DNA of 64,000 nt from Enterobacter sp. kpr-6. Its GTDB lineage: Bacteria; Pseudomonadota; Gammaproteobacteria; Enterobacterales; Enterobacteriaceae. The stretch lies in contig NZ_FOYH01000007.1 in the NCBI RefSeq assembly GCF_900116015.1, forward strand, positions 1 through 64,000, read 5' to 3'. The notes below the pieces were generated by a model. That model had not been told where the DNA came from and did not search any database. It worked only from the letters and a program-made list of their open reading frames with translations. How positions within the stretch are numbered: position 1 is the stretch's first letter; each line of letters begins with the position of its first letter. Below are positions 30,109 through 39,363 of this stretch, one piece after another. Both the position numbers and the translations under genes were made by a program.

Positions 30109-30927
30109 TTAGAAGAACACGACGTAAACGGCTGCCGCGACGATAAAACGATAGATGGCGAACGGAATAAACGAGATCCGCTTAATCAGTTGCAGGAAGG
30201 TTTTGATCGCCACCAACGCCACCAGGAATGCGGTGACAAAGCCGACGGCAAACATCGGGAAATCTGCCGCCGTCAGGAAGTGGTAGCTTTTATAGAGATC
30301 GAGCGCGGTGGCCCCCATCATCATCGGCACCGCCAGCAGGAACGAGAACTCCGACGCCGCATAGCGACTTACGCCCATCAGCATCCCACCGGAAATGGTC
30401 GCCCCTGAGCGGGAAAAGCCCGGCCACAGCGCGAGACACTGGAAGCAGCCAATCATAAACGCCTGGCGGTAGGTCATATCATCCAGACCTGGCGCGCGCG
30501 GCTCTTTCGGCTTTAAGCACTCGGCGGCAATCAGCAGGAAACCGCCCACCACCAGCGCATACATCACGTTAATCGGGTTAAACAGCGACTTAATCGCATC
30601 GTGGAACAGCAGCCCCAGCACCACGGCGGGGATCATCCCCAGAATGATGTGCAGCAGTGTCAGACGGCCTTTCCCTTCGCCTTCATGCTGCGGGCGGCCA
30701 AAGTGAATGCCGATCAAACCGAACAGGCGACGCCAGAACATCACCACCACGGCGAGAATCGACCCTAACTGGATCACCACCTCAAACGTTTTCGCGGTTT
30801 CGCCTTCAAATCCAAGCAGATGCCCGACAATAATCATATGACCGGTACTGGAGACCGGCAGAAATTCAGTCAATCCTTCGACGACACCCAAAATCGCTGC
30901 AATCAGCAGGGAGTGCATATCGCTCAT
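30109..30927 (-). CDS. uppP: UppP (BacA), undecaprenyl-diphosphate phosphatase
   Basis: A 272-residue inner-membrane enzyme that recycles the undecaprenyl carrier for peptidoglycan and O-antigen synthesis and confers bacitracin resistance. The two catalytic blocks are present: [16 protein letters not shown] at 17-32 and [13 protein letters not shown] near 170-182. The start at 30927 ([11 protein letters not shown]) matches E. coli; the longer frame to 30969 is rejected. One residue is missing relative to E. coli in the GRP-HEGEG loop. Confidence 0.96.
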   Translation of the reverse strand: MSDMHSLLIAAILGVVEGLTEFLPVSSTGHMIIVGHLLGFEGETAKTFEVVIQLGSILAVVVMFWRRLFGLIGIHFGRPQHEGEGKGRLTLLHIILGMIPAVVLGLLFHDAIKSLFNPINVMYALVVGGFLLIAAECLKPKEPRAPGLDDMTYRQAFMIGCFQCLALWPGFSRSGATISGGMLMGVSRYAASEFSFLLAVPMMMGATALDLYKSYHFLTAADFPMFAVGFVTAFLVALVAIKTFLQLIKRISFIPFAIYRFIVAAAVYVVFF

Positions 30928-31032
30928 CAAATAAACCCCTAAAAAGACAAAAAAACGGTCTGCTATCAAACGAAGGCGCTAAAGCCCTGACATCAGACCG
31001 GTATACTGACATTTGGTTTAATAATTATGAAT

Positions 31033-31401
31033 TTATATGTTTCTTTTCAGATTATTGCCACGCTCAATAATAACCCCCACGTTTACCGCCCTGGCAACGG
31101 CTCCGGGTTTGCTGAGTTTTATGCGCACCCACGGTGAGTTAAACCGGCTTAACAACAGCTCTGCGACCTCTTCTGCCACCCGCTCAACCAGCGCAAAACG
31201 CTGGCCTTCGACATGGCTAATAACGGTTTCGGCGATGTCGGCGTAGCTCAGGCAATCTTTCACATCATCGCTTTTCGCCGCGGCCTTGTTGTCCCATGCC
31301 ATTTCGATATCGAACATTAATTTCTGTTCGATGGTTTGCTCCCAGTCGTACACCCCGATAGTGGTGATTACCGAAAGTTGCTCTATAAATACAATGTCCA
31401 T
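31033..31401 (-). CDS. folB: FolB, dihydroneopterin aldolase
   Basis: A 122-residue enzyme of folate synthesis that cleaves or epimerises 7,8-dihydroneopterin. It has the same length and nearly the same sequence as E. coli FolB, including the conserved glutamate in IGVYDWEQ and the C-terminal KLSKPGAV stretch with the catalytic lysine. The second of two adjacent ATG codons (31401) is chosen to match the family. It is divergent from plsY. Confidence 0.96.
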   Translation of the reverse strand: MDIVFIEQLSVITTIGVYDWEQTIEQKLMFDIEMAWDNKAAAKSDDVKDCLSYADIAETVISHVEGQRFALVERVAEEVAELLLSRFNSPWVRIKLSKPGAVARAVNVGVIIERGNNLKRNI

Positions 31402-31508
31402 CACGCCCCACCCGCTTTTTGGCTAACCTGGATATCACTTTCAAAAAATTATGCGTATTATCCACGGATGCTGAGAATAAAACGACATTTTCAAAACGGA
31501 ACAGCGTT

Positions 31509-32132
31509 ATGAGTGCAATCGCGCCTGGAATGATCCTCCTCGCGTACCTTTGCGGCTCAATCTCCAGCGCCATTCTGGTCTGCCGCCTCGCGGGTCTGCC
31601 CGATCCCCGCGAGAGTGGTTCCGGCAATCCCGGAGCGACCAACGTATTGCGAATTGGCGGCAAAGGAGCAGCCGTAACGGTACTGATCTTTGACGTATTA
31701 AAAGGCATGCTGCCCGTCTGGGGCGCGTATGCGTTAGGGATCACCCCTTTCTGGCTCGGGCTTATCGCGATTGCAGCCTGTCTCGGTCATATCTGGCCTG
31801 TTTTCTTTCACTTCCAGGGCGGTAAAGGCGTTGCCACGGCGTTTGGGGCGATTGCGCCGATCGGCTGGGATCTGACGGGCGTGATGGCGGGTACTTGGCT
31901 GTTAACCGTGCTGTTAAGCGGTTATTCATCGCTCGGGGCCATTGTCAGCGCACTGATCGCGCCGTTTTATGTCTGGTGGTTCAAACCGCAGTTTACCTTC
32001 CCCGTCGCCATGCTCTCCTGTCTGATTTTGCTGCGTCATCACGACAACATTCAGCGCTTATGGCGCAGGCAGGAAACTAAAATTTGGGCGAAGCTCAGAA
32101 AGAAACGGGAAAGGGATAACGACGGGGAGTAG
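31509..32132 (+). CDS. plsY: PlsY, acyl-phosphate:glycerol-3-phosphate acyltransferase
   Basis: A 207-residue inner-membrane enzyme that makes lysophosphatidic acid in phospholipid synthesis. It has five membrane segments and the three PlsY motifs: [12 protein letters not shown] near 36-47, the [18 protein letters not shown] block near 98-115 and the C-terminal LRHHDNI motif. The ATG at 31509 follows AGCGTT and gives the family length. In E. coli the ttdRABT genes follow; here tsaD follows directly. Confidence 0.95.
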   Translation: MSAIAPGMILLAYLCGSISSAILVCRLAGLPDPRESGSGNPGATNVLRIGGKGAAVTVLIFDVLKGMLPVWGAYALGITPFWLGLIAIAACLGHIWPVFFHFQGGKGVATAFGAIAPIGWDLTGVMAGTWLLTVLLSGYSSLGAIVSALIAPFYVWWFKPQFTFPVAMLSCLILLRHHDNIQRLWRRQETKIWAKLRKKRERDNDGE

Positions 32133-32139
32133 TTTCAAA

Positions 32140-32167
32140 GCCGGATAACGCAAAACGGTCATCCGGC
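32140..32167. terminator. Hairpin between plsY and tsaD
   Basis: GCCGGAT - 14 bases - ATCCGGC in the 43-bp convergent gap. It is a REP-like stem suited to terminating both genes. Confidence 0.5.
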
Positions 32168-32175
32168 CCTTGCCA

Positions 32176-33189
32176 TCACGCTGCCGGTAATTCTGCCAGC
32201 GGCCAGCGCGGACGTACCGACACGCTCAGATCTGCCGTCGTTCCGACCTTCAGACGCACCATGCCCGCATAGGCAATCATTGCGCCGTTATCGGTGCAGA
32301 ATTCCGGGCGGGCGTAAAACACTTCGCCGCGGCGTTTTTGCATCATCTCTGCCAGTTTCGCGCGCAGCGTGCGGTTTGCGCTCACCCCACCCGCCATGAC
32401 CAGACGCTTAAAGCCGGTCTGATCCAGCGCGCGCTTGCATTTGATCATCAGCGTATCGACCACCGCATCCTCAAAGGCGCGGGCGATATCGGCGCGGGTT
32501 TGATCGTCATCACCATTGTTGCGAATTGTATTCGCCGCAAAGGTTTTCAGACCAGAGAAGCTGAAATCCAGCCCCGGACGATCGGTCATCGGACGCGGGA
32601 AGACAAAGCGCCCTTCCGTGCCCTGAGAAGCCATTTTCGACAGCATCGGCCCGCCGGGGTAATCCAGGCCCAGCAGCTTGGCGGTTTTGTCGAAGGCTTC
32701 ACCGGCAGCGTCATCAATAGATTCGCCCAGCAGTTCATAGTGGCCGATACCAGTCACGCTGATAAGCTGCGTGTGGCCGCCGGAGACCAGCAGCGCGACA
32801 AACGGAAATTCCGGCGGATTGTCTTCTAACATCGGGGCCAGCAGGTGCCCTTCCATATGATGCACGGCAATGGCCGGGACATCCCAGGCAAACGCCAGGG
32901 AACGACCAATCGTTGCCCCCACCAGCAGCGCGCCGACAAGCCCTGGGCCTGCGGTATAAGCTACCGCGTCGATCTCTTTCGCACTTAATCCGGCTTCTTT
33001 AAGCGCTGCCTGGATCAGCGGCACGGTTTTACGCACATGATCGCGCGACGCCAGTTCCGGCACCACGCCGCCGTAGTCAGCATGTAACTTCACCTGACTA
33101 TACAATTGGTTGGCTAAAAGCCCTTTTTCATCATCGTAAATGGCGATGCCGGTTTCATCGCAGGATGTTTCAATACCCAGTACACGCAT
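32176..33189 (-). CDS. tsaD: TsaD, tRNA threonylcarbamoyladenosine transferase subunit
   Basis: A 337-residue ASKHA-fold ATPase that, with TsaB and TsaE, transfers threonylcarbamoyl to A37 of ANN-decoding tRNAs. Metal-binding His111 and His115 lie in [13 protein letters not shown], and the ATP-binding VSGGHTQL and [11 protein letters not shown] motifs are intact. It has the E. coli length and is divergent from rpsU, as in E. coli. Confidence 0.97.
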   Translation of the reverse strand: MRVLGIETSCDETGIAIYDDEKGLLANQLYSQVKLHADYGGVVPELASRDHVRKTVPLIQAALKEAGLSAKEIDAVAYTAGPGLVGALLVGATIGRSLAFAWDVPAIAVHHMEGHLLAPMLEDNPPEFPFVALLVSGGHTQLISVTGIGHYELLGESIDDAAGEAFDKTAKLLGLDYPGGPMLSKMASQGTEGRFVFPRPMTDRPGLDFSFSGLKTFAANTIRNNGDDDQTRADIARAFEDAVVDTLMIKCKRALDQTGFKRLVMAGGVSANRTLRAKLAEMMQKRRGEVFYARPEFCTDNGAMIAYAGMVRLKVGTTADLSVSVRPRWPLAELPAA

Positions 33190-33641
<452 letters not shown>

Positions 33642-33688
33642 TTCTTTGAGGGCTTATGCTCTCAAGTTGCAGACCGGGTTGTAGTTGT

Positions 33689-33725
33689 AAGGCCGTGCTT
33701 CCGAAAGGAATGCGCGGCTTATTTT
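33689..33725 (+). terminator. Attenuator between rpsU and dnaG
   Basis: AAGGCCGTGCTTCC-GAAA-GGAATGCGCGGCTT forms a long imperfect hairpin (GCCGTGCTTCC against GGAATGCGCGGC) followed by ATTTTCGTTT. It corresponds to the known internal terminator that reduces dnaG expression relative to rpsU. Confidence 0.7.
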
Positions 33726-33757
33726 CGTTTATAAGTTATCAAAAATAAACGGGGCTT

Positions 33758-35503
33758 ATGGCTGGACGAATCCCACGCGTTTTCATCAATGACTTGCTGG
33801 CGCGCACCGACATCGTCGATCTTGTCGATGCACGGGTAAAGCTCAAAAAGCAGGGCAAGAACTTTCACGCGTGTTGTCCATTCCATAACGAAAAAACCCC
33901 CTCTTTCACCGTGAACGGTGAGAAACAGTTTTACCATTGCTTCGGCTGTGGCGCGCACGGTAATGCCATCGACTTTTTAATGAATTACGACAAGCTCGAA
34001 TTCGTTGAAACCGTGGAAGAACTGGCAGCCATGCATAACCTGGAAATCCCGTATGAATCGGGAACCGGTCTTAGCCAGATAGAGCGCCATCAACGGCAAA
34101 ACCTCTATCAGTTGATGGAGGGGTTAAACGATTTTTATCAGAAATCGTTAAGCCAGCCTTCTGCAGAACCTGCCCGTCAATATCTGGAAAAACGCGGCCT
34201 GAGCGCTGAGGTTGTAGAGCGCTTCGCTATCGGATTTGCCCCGCCTGGCTGGGATAACGCCTTAAAACGTTTCGGCGGCAATAACGATAACAGAAAGCTG
34301 CTGCTGGATGCCGGCATGCTGGTCAACAACGACCAGGGCAGAACGTACGACCGTTTTCGTAATCGGGTGATGTTCCCGATCCGCGATAAACGCAGCCGGG
34401 TAATTGGCTTTGGTGGTCGCGTACTGGGTAACGATACGCCGAAATACCTTAACTCTCCGGAAACTGACATTTTCCATAAAGGCCGCCAGCTCTATGGCCT
34501 TTATGAAGCACAGTTGCACAACGCTGAACCGCAACGTTTGCTGGTTGTTGAAGGCTATATGGATGTGGTCGCCCTGGCGCAGTACGGCATTAATTACGCT
34601 GTCGCCTCACTGGGTACATCGACTACGGCTGACCACATGCATATGCTGTTCCGCGCGACAAACAATGTGATCTGCTGTTATGACGGCGATCGGGCCGGTC
34701 GCGACGCCGCCTGGCGTGCGCTTGAAACCGCCATGCCGTACATGACAGACGGTCGCCAGCTACGCTTTATGTTTCTTCCTGATGGCGAAGATCCCGATAC
34801 GCTGGTGCGTAAAGAGGGCAAAGAGGCGTTTGAAGCACGTATGGAACATGCTCAGCCGCTTTCAACGTTTTTGTTTAACAGCCTCCTGCCGCAGGTTGAT
34901 CTGAGTTCGCCCGATGGCAGCACGCAGTTAGCCGCATTAGCGTTACCGCTTATCAGTCAGGTGCCAGGCGATGCTCACCGCATTCAGCTTCGCCAGACGC
35001 TCGGGTTAAAACTGGGCATTTTTGATGACGGTCAGCTCGATCGTTTAATGCCGAAAAAGGCAGAAAGCGGCGCGGTGCGCCCGGCTCAACAGCTAAAACG
35101 CACAACCATGCGTATACTGATAGGATTGCTGGTCCAAAATCCGGAACTGGCTCCCTTAGTCCCACCGCTGGGTGGACTAAGCCCTGAGAAGCTGCCCGGA
35201 CTTGGCTTATTTGCAGAACTGGTCAACACTTGTCTGTCACAGCCAGGTCTGACCACCGGTCAGCTTTTAGAGCAATATCGTGGCACAAATGAAGCCGCTA
35301 CCCTTGAAAAGCTGTCCATGTGGGACGATATAGCTGATAAGGACATTGCAGAAAAAACGTTCACTGATGCACTCAGTCATATGTTTGATTCGATGCTTAA
35401 GCTGCGACAGGAAGAGTTAATCGCCCGGGATCGCACCCATGGCTTAAGCAGCGAAGAACGCCGGGAGCTCTGGACACTGAACCAGGCTCTGGCCAAAAAA
35501 TGA
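33758..35503 (+). CDS. dnaG: DnaG, DNA primase
   Basis: A 581-residue primase, the same length as in E. coli. It has an N-terminal CHC2 zinc finger (Cys40, His43, Cys61, Cys64 in CCPFH and FHCFGCG-type blocks), a TOPRIM catalytic core with VVEGYMDVVAL near 268 and DGDRAGRDAA near 309, and a C-terminal DnaB-binding helicase-interaction domain. It synthesises RNA primers at the fork. It is the middle gene of the operon, and its 3' part contains the rpoD heat-shock promoter. Confidence 0.98.
   Translation: MAGRIPRVFINDLLARTDIVDLVDARVKLKKQGKNFHACCPFHNEKTPSFTVNGEKQFYHCFGCGAHGNAIDFLMNYDKLEFVETVEELAAMHNLEIPYESGTGLSQIERHQRQNLYQLMEGLNDFYQKSLSQPSAEPARQYLEKRGLSAEVVERFAIGFAPPGWDNALKRFGGNNDNRKLLLDAGMLVNNDQGRTYDRFRNRVMFPIRDKRSRVIGFGGRVLGNDTPKYLNSPETDIFHKGRQLYGLYEAQLHNAEPQRLLVVEGYMDVVALAQYGINYAVASLGTSTTADHMHMLFRATNNVICCYDGDRAGRDAAWRALETAMPYMTDGRQLRFMFLPDGEDPDTLVRKEGKEAFEARMEHAQPLSTFLFNSLLPQVDLSSPDGSTQLAALALPLISQVPGDAHRIQLRQTLGLKLGIFDDGQLDRLMPKKAESGAVRPAQQLKRTTMRILIGLLVQNPELAPLVPPLGGLSPEKLPGLGLFAELVNTCLSQPGLTTGQLLEQYRGTNEAATLEKLSMWDDIADKDIAEKTFTDALSHMFDSMLKLRQEELIARDRTHGLSSEERRELWTLNQALAKK
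35301..35333 (+). promoter_or_regulatory. Heat-shock (sigma-32) promoter for rpoD inside dnaG
   Basis: CCCTTGAAAAGCTGTC followed by the TGGGACGATATA segment corresponds closely to the E. coli P-HS sequence at the same place in dnaG. It allows extra rpoD transcription on heat shock. Confidence 0.6.
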
Positions 35504-35659
35504 ATTTAACGGCTTAAGTGCCGAATATCGATCGGGACGATCCCGACAGCCGCACTGAGGGGCGCGGCAATAATATAAATACCCCCTCGTTAGCTTATGT
35601 TGGCGGCTTTGTTTCGCCGACCGACACCAACCTCATGAATTAAGTGTGGATACCGTCTT

Positions 35660-37504
35660 ATGGAGCAAAACCCGCAGTCACAGCTGAAACTTCTTGTCCA
35701 ACGCGGTAAGGAGCAAGGCTATCTGACCTATGCCGAGGTCAATGACCATCTGCCGGAAGATATCGTCGACTCCGACCAGATCGAAGACATCATCCAAATG
35801 ATCAACGACATGGGCATCCAGGTGATGGAAGAAGCACCGGATGCTGATGATCTCCTGCTTGCTGAAAACTCGAACAACACCGACGAAGATGCGGAAGAAG
35901 CTGCCGCGCAGGTACTCTCAAGCGTTGAGTCTGAAATCGGTCGTACTACCGACCCGGTGCGCATGTACATGCGTGAAATGGGTACTGTCGAACTGCTGAC
36001 CCGTGAAGGCGAAATCGACATCGCCAAGCGTATCGAAGACGGCATTAACCAGGTGCAGTGCTCAGTTGCTGAATATCCGGAAGCGATCACCTATCTGCTT
36101 GAGCAGTACGATCGCGTGGAAGCGGAAGAAGCACGTCTGTCTGATTTGATCACCGGCTTCGTTGATCCTAACGCCGAAGAAGATCTGGCCCCAACAGCCA
36201 CGCATGTCGGTTCTGAATTGTCTGCTGAAGAGATGGCCGACGATGAAGAAGACGAAGATGAAGACGAAGACGACAGCAGCGATGACGACAACAGCATCGA
36301 TCCTGAACTGGCTCGCGAGAAATTCGGTGAGCTGCGCGCGCAGTATGTTGTCACCCGTGACACCATCAAAGCGAAAGGCCGCAGCCACGCCAGCGCTCAG
36401 GAAGAGATCCTGAAACTGTCTGAAGTGTTCAAGCAGTTCCGTCTGGTGCCAAAACAGTTCGACTACCTGGTTAACAGCATGCGCGTAATGATGGACCGCG
36501 TGCGTACCCAGGAACGCCTGATCATGAAGCTGTGCGTTGAGCAGTGCAAAATGCCGAAGAAGAACTTCATCACCCTGTTCACCGGCAATGAAACCAGCGA
36601 AACCTGGTTTAACGCGGCTATCGCAATGAACAAACCCTGGTCTGAAAAGCTGCATGACGTCTCTGAAGATGTGCATCGCGGCCTGCAAAAACTGCATCAG
36701 ATCGAAGAAGAAACCGGCCTGACCATCGAGCAGGTTAAAGACATCAACCGTCGTATGTCCATCGGTGAAGCGAAAGCCCGCCGTGCGAAGAAAGAGATGG
36801 TGGAAGCAAACTTACGTCTGGTTATTTCTATCGCCAAGAAATACACCAACCGTGGTCTGCAGTTCCTCGATCTGATTCAGGAAGGCAACATCGGCCTGAT
36901 GAAAGCGGTTGATAAGTTTGAATACCGTCGCGGTTACAAGTTCTCCACCTACGCAACCTGGTGGATCCGTCAGGCGATCACCCGCTCTATCGCTGACCAG
37001 GCGCGCACCATCCGTATTCCGGTGCATATGATTGAGACGATCAACAAGCTCAACCGTATTTCCCGCCAGATGCTGCAGGAGATGGGCCGCGAGCCGACGC
37101 CGGAAGAACTGGCCGAACGCATGCTGATGCCGGAAGACAAGATCCGTAAAGTGCTGAAGATTGCCAAAGAGCCGATCTCCATGGAAACGCCGATTGGCGA
37201 CGATGAAGATTCGCATCTGGGTGATTTCATCGAGGATACCACCCTCGAGCTGCCGCTGGACTCTGCGACCACCGAGAGCCTGCGTGCCGCCACGCACGAC
37301 GTACTGGCTGGCCTCACCGCCCGTGAAGCAAAAGTGCTGCGTATGCGTTTCGGTATCGATATGAACACCGACCACACGCTGGAAGAAGTGGGTAAACAGT
37401 TCGACGTTACCCGCGAACGTATCCGTCAGATCGAAGCGAAGGCCCTGCGCAAACTGCGCCACCCGAGCCGCTCTGAAGTACTGCGTAGCTTCCTGGACGA
37501 TTAA
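35660..37504 (+). CDS. rpoD: RpoD, RNA polymerase sigma-70
   Basis: A 614-residue primary sigma factor. Region 1.1 is at the N-terminus; the strongly acidic stretch of the non-conserved region lies near residues 192-212; region 2 has the -10-melting sequence [20 protein letters not shown]; region 4 has the -35 helix-turn-helix [20 protein letters not shown]. It is one residue longer than E. coli. It is the last gene of the rpsU-dnaG-rpoD operon and is closed by a strong terminator. Confidence 0.98.
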   Translation: MEQNPQSQLKLLVQRGKEQGYLTYAEVNDHLPEDIVDSDQIEDIIQMINDMGIQVMEEAPDADDLLLAENSNNTDEDAEEAAAQVLSSVESEIGRTTDPVRMYMREMGTVELLTREGEIDIAKRIEDGINQVQCSVAEYPEAITYLLEQYDRVEAEEARLSDLITGFVDPNAEEDLAPTATHVGSELSAEEMADDEEDEDEDEDDSSDDDNSIDPELAREKFGELRAQYVVTRDTIKAKGRSHASAQEEILKLSEVFKQFRLVPKQFDYLVNSMRVMMDRVRTQERLIMKLCVEQCKMPKKNFITLFTGNETSETWFNAAIAMNKPWSEKLHDVSEDVHRGLQKLHQIEEETGLTIEQVKDINRRMSIGEAKARRAKKEMVEANLRLVISIAKKYTNRGLQFLDLIQEGNIGLMKAVDKFEYRRGYKFSTYATWWIRQAITRSIADQARTIRIPVHMIETINKLNRISRQMLQEMGREPTPEELAERMLMPEDKIRKVLKIAKEPISMETPIGDDEDSHLGDFIEDTTLELPLDSATTESLRAATHDVLAGLTAREAKVLRMRFGIDMNTDHTLEEVGKQFDVTRERIRQIEAKALRKLRHPSRSEVLRSFLDD

Positions 37505-37528
37505 TTTGTCCGTTTGCACACGATGATT

Positions 37529-37554
37529 AAAAAGCTCCCGAAAGGGAGCTTTTT
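37529..37554 (+). terminator. Rho-independent terminator after rpoD
   Basis: AAAAAGCTCCC-GAAA-GGGAGCTTTTT is a perfect 11-bp stem with a GAAA loop and a T-run. Confidence 0.9.
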
Positions 37555-37572
37555 GTTTTGTGAGCAGGTCAT

Positions 37573-37607
37573 CCCCTCCCCCACGGGGAGAGGGCCAGGG
37601 TGAGGGG
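37573..37607. repeat. GC-rich intergenic repeat, copy 4
   Basis: CCCCTCCCCCACGGGGAGAG followed by GGCCAGGGTGAGGGG. It is the same family as the copies at 17836 and 19095. It lies between the rpoD terminator and the convergent mug gene. Confidence 0.6.
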
Positions 37608-37623
37608 AAAACCCAGCCCCGCG

Positions 37624-38130
37624 CTAAAGCCCCCGCACCACCAGCGCTTCGTCCAGCTCCCGGTACGCCTCCACCAGCTTATCCAGTGTCGCCCGGTTCA
37701 GCCCGCTGGGATTCGGCAGCACCCACACCTGTGTCGCGCCAATGGTAATCTGCTGCTTCCCCCATTTCACCCCGCGCTGGCTGAACGCCTGCTCGTACGC
37801 CTGCTTCCCAAGGATCGCCAGCGCATCCGGCTGGTAATCCTCTATTTTCTTAATCAGCTCACGCCCGCCGCTGCGTAACTCATGCAGCCCGACTTCGCTG
37901 GCCTGCACCGTCGGGCGCTCCACCAGCATGGTGATGCCACAACGGGTATCCAGCAGCCGCATCTCCTCCTCCGGCCTGAGCAACTCATCCGTAAAACCCG
38001 CCTGATAGATGACCTTCCAGAAGCGGTTGCCCGGATGCGCAAAATGAAAGCCTGTATGCGCCGACGACTTACCCGGATTGATGCCACAAAACACCACCCG
38101 CAGGCCCGGCGCGAGAATATCGTTAATCAT
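37624..38130 (-). CDS. mug: Mug, G/U mismatch-specific DNA glycosylase
   Basis: A 168-residue uracil-DNA glycosylase superfamily enzyme (family 2) that removes uracil and ethenocytosine from mispairs. The active-site motif [20 protein letters not shown] at 16-35 includes the catalytic Asn18, and the C-terminal intercalation motif NPSGLNR near 139-145 is intact. It has the E. coli length and position between rpoD and ileX. Confidence 0.96.
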   Translation of the reverse strand: MINDILAPGLRVVFCGINPGKSSAHTGFHFAHPGNRFWKVIYQAGFTDELLRPEEEMRLLDTRCGITMLVERPTVQASEVGLHELRSGGRELIKKIEDYQPDALAILGKQAYEQAFSQRGVKWGKQQITIGATQVWVLPNPSGLNRATLDKLVEAYRELDEALVVRGL

Positions 38131-38255
38131 TTACAACCCCAGTGAATGAGTAATTATTAAAGTATAAAGGATTGATAATATGTTGTTTATAAAAACGGCA
38201 GGTATGCGCTTATGGCTGGATTGCAGGCAGAAGTTACATTATAATCCCCCGCCAC

Positions 38256-38331
38256 GGCCCCTTAGCTCAGTGGTTAGAGCAGGCGACTCATAATCGCTTG
38301 GTCGCTGGTTCAAACCCAGCAGGGGCCACCA
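38256..38331 (+). tRNA. ileX: tRNA-Ile2 (CAT anticodon, lysidine-modified)
   Basis: A 76-base cloverleaf: acceptor GGCCCCT pairs with AGGGGCC, then CCA. The D-arm GCTCAGTGGTTAGAGC, an anticodon loop with CAT at 38289-38291 and the T-loop TTCAAAC are present. It is nearly identical to E. coli ileX, which decodes AUA after TilS converts C34 to lysidine, and it has the same context after mug. The prophage begins just downstream. Confidence 0.95.
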
Positions 38332-38355
38332 AATTTTAGCAGTAAAATCATTAAG

Positions 38356-38436
38356 TTAAGCCACCTTTGCCGGTGGCTTTTTTATTTCCTGTTTGTCCAG
38401 TGTCGCAAAAGTGTCGCACAGCAATCTGATTGTGAT
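38356..38436 (-). pseudogene. Possible integrase C-terminal remnant / attachment region
   Basis: On the minus strand a 26-codon open stretch ends CDTFATLDKQEIKKPPAKVA and then stops. It reads like the tail of a tyrosine integrase, where the last codons overlap the attachment core, but the rest of the gene is absent. It contains two GTGTCGCA direct repeats (38399-38416). It lies between ileX and the first prophage gene, so the left attachment site is probably here. The identification rests on pattern only. Confidence 0.35.
38360..38384 (+). terminator. Terminator after ileX
   Basis: GCCACC-TTTGCC-GGTGGC-TTTTTTA, a 6-bp stem with a T-run, 29 bases after the tRNA. Confidence 0.75.
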
Positions 38437-38455
38437 TCATTTTTTTGCAGCCTGG

Positions 38456-38794
38456 CTACCCTTTCAGCGTAGGAAAAGCATCCCTGGCGGATTTCAAAAC
38501 TTCCAGCGCGGCACGTTGACGCGTTACCCCTTGCAGTCGGTCGATATCAATCCAGTGCTGATACGCTGCCCGCCATGCTTCGTCACTGCTTTTAAACAGT
38601 TGTTCAGCCAAAGGCAGAAAAGACACTTTTCCCGATTTATTGGATACCGAACACACATTCCACAACCCGTCTTCCTGCCATATGACATAGCGCACATCCG
38701 AATGCACACTTGATGCATAAGCGTGCTCTGGCAGGGGCTTTTCTCCTTCTTTCAGACACGCAAAAGTAATCCCGTTCATTGAAAACCATCCCAT
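38456..38794 (-). CDS. Uncharacterised SOS-controlled prophage protein
   Basis: A 112-residue soluble protein (start MGWFSMNGITFACL at 38794; an upstream in-frame TTG at 38818 is possible). The ATG follows a purine-rich AGGGGGACAG site, and a LexA box lies 26 bases upstream. I do not recognise a family. The middle (VRYVIWQEDGLWNVCSV) looks like beta strands; the C-terminal third is helical. It is the outermost gene of the prophage at the attachment end, a usual place for cargo or induction genes. It reads away from the late operon. Confidence 0.7.
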   Translation of the reverse strand: MGWFSMNGITFACLKEGEKPLPEHAYASSVHSDVRYVIWQEDGLWNVCSVSNKSGKVSFLPLAEQLFKSSDEAWRAAYQHWIDIDRLQGVTRQRAALEVLKSARDAFPTLKG

Positions 38795-38819
38795 TTTCTG
38801 TCCCCCTCGCTCGCTCAAA

Positions 38820-38839
38820 TACTGTATATAAAAACAGTA
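38820..38839 (-). promoter_or_regulatory. LexA (SOS) box upstream of the 38456-38794 gene
   Basis: TACTGTATATAAAAACAGTA: CTGT-N8-ACAG with the AT-rich spacer and flanking TA/TA of strong LexA operators. It overlaps the promoter region of the uncharacterised gene. Confidence 0.85.
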
Positions 38840-39328
38840 TAATCATTTTTCTTTTTTTCAGTCCCGGAAAATTTACCGCATTGCCTCCAGCCCTTGTCCC
38901 GCCTGGCTTTGTGAGGCGTGAAAGAAAACGCTTTTTGTATCGAAACGATCCGCGAAAGTGACGTAAAATTTATTTTCCCCTTATTTTTCTGATGATTACC
39001 AATTTCCTCAGATCCTTCTCAGATCCTTTTTACTGAAAAAAAATGTAATTCCTTTCAATCTTTGCAGTTTGCTTTTTGTGTGAAGCCGCCAGCACTGGCG
39101 CGGGCTGGCGGTCTGGTTTGTAGAAAAATAAAACTGAAATTTTTTTCTGATCCAAAACGTGCAGGCGGGTGCGGTGTAGTGCCGTTTTCGTCTGCGACAT
39201 GTTTATTTTGTCTGTGCGCTGCTGCGTCAGCGGGGCGAGGTAAAGCGGAAGCAATAAGGGGGGTGTGACGAGGTGAATCAGTATGATGTGCCTACAGGGG
39301 GCGTTCTGCTGCGTCTGGTAAGGGGCGT
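38840..39328. other. Intergenic stretch at the prophage left end
   Basis: About 490 bases without a convincing gene. A perfect 8-bp hairpin CCGCCAGC...GCTGGCGG lies at 39086-39111. A 68-codon plus-strand frame at 39062-39268 (MQFAFCVKPPALARAGG...) is the only candidate; it has no clear ribosome site and unusual Cys-rich composition. I list it as unproven. Confidence 0.4.
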
Positions 39329-39351
39329 AAAAAAGCCCGCATTGCGCGGGC
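39329..39351 (-). terminator. Terminator of the prophage late tail operon
   Basis: Read leftward: GCCCGCGCAATGCGGGC followed by TTTTTT, 13 bases after the stop of the hub gene. It is a classical Rho-independent terminator. Confidence 0.88.
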
Positions 39352-39363
39352 GTGATTGTCAGG

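Noticed and set aside
38779-38961. 60-codon plus-strand frame across the LexA box
   Set aside because: It covers the promoter of the opposite gene and has no start signals.
39062-39268. 68-codon plus-strand frame at the prophage left end
   Set aside because: No ribosome site and odd composition; mentioned as unproven within the intergenic entry rather than called.
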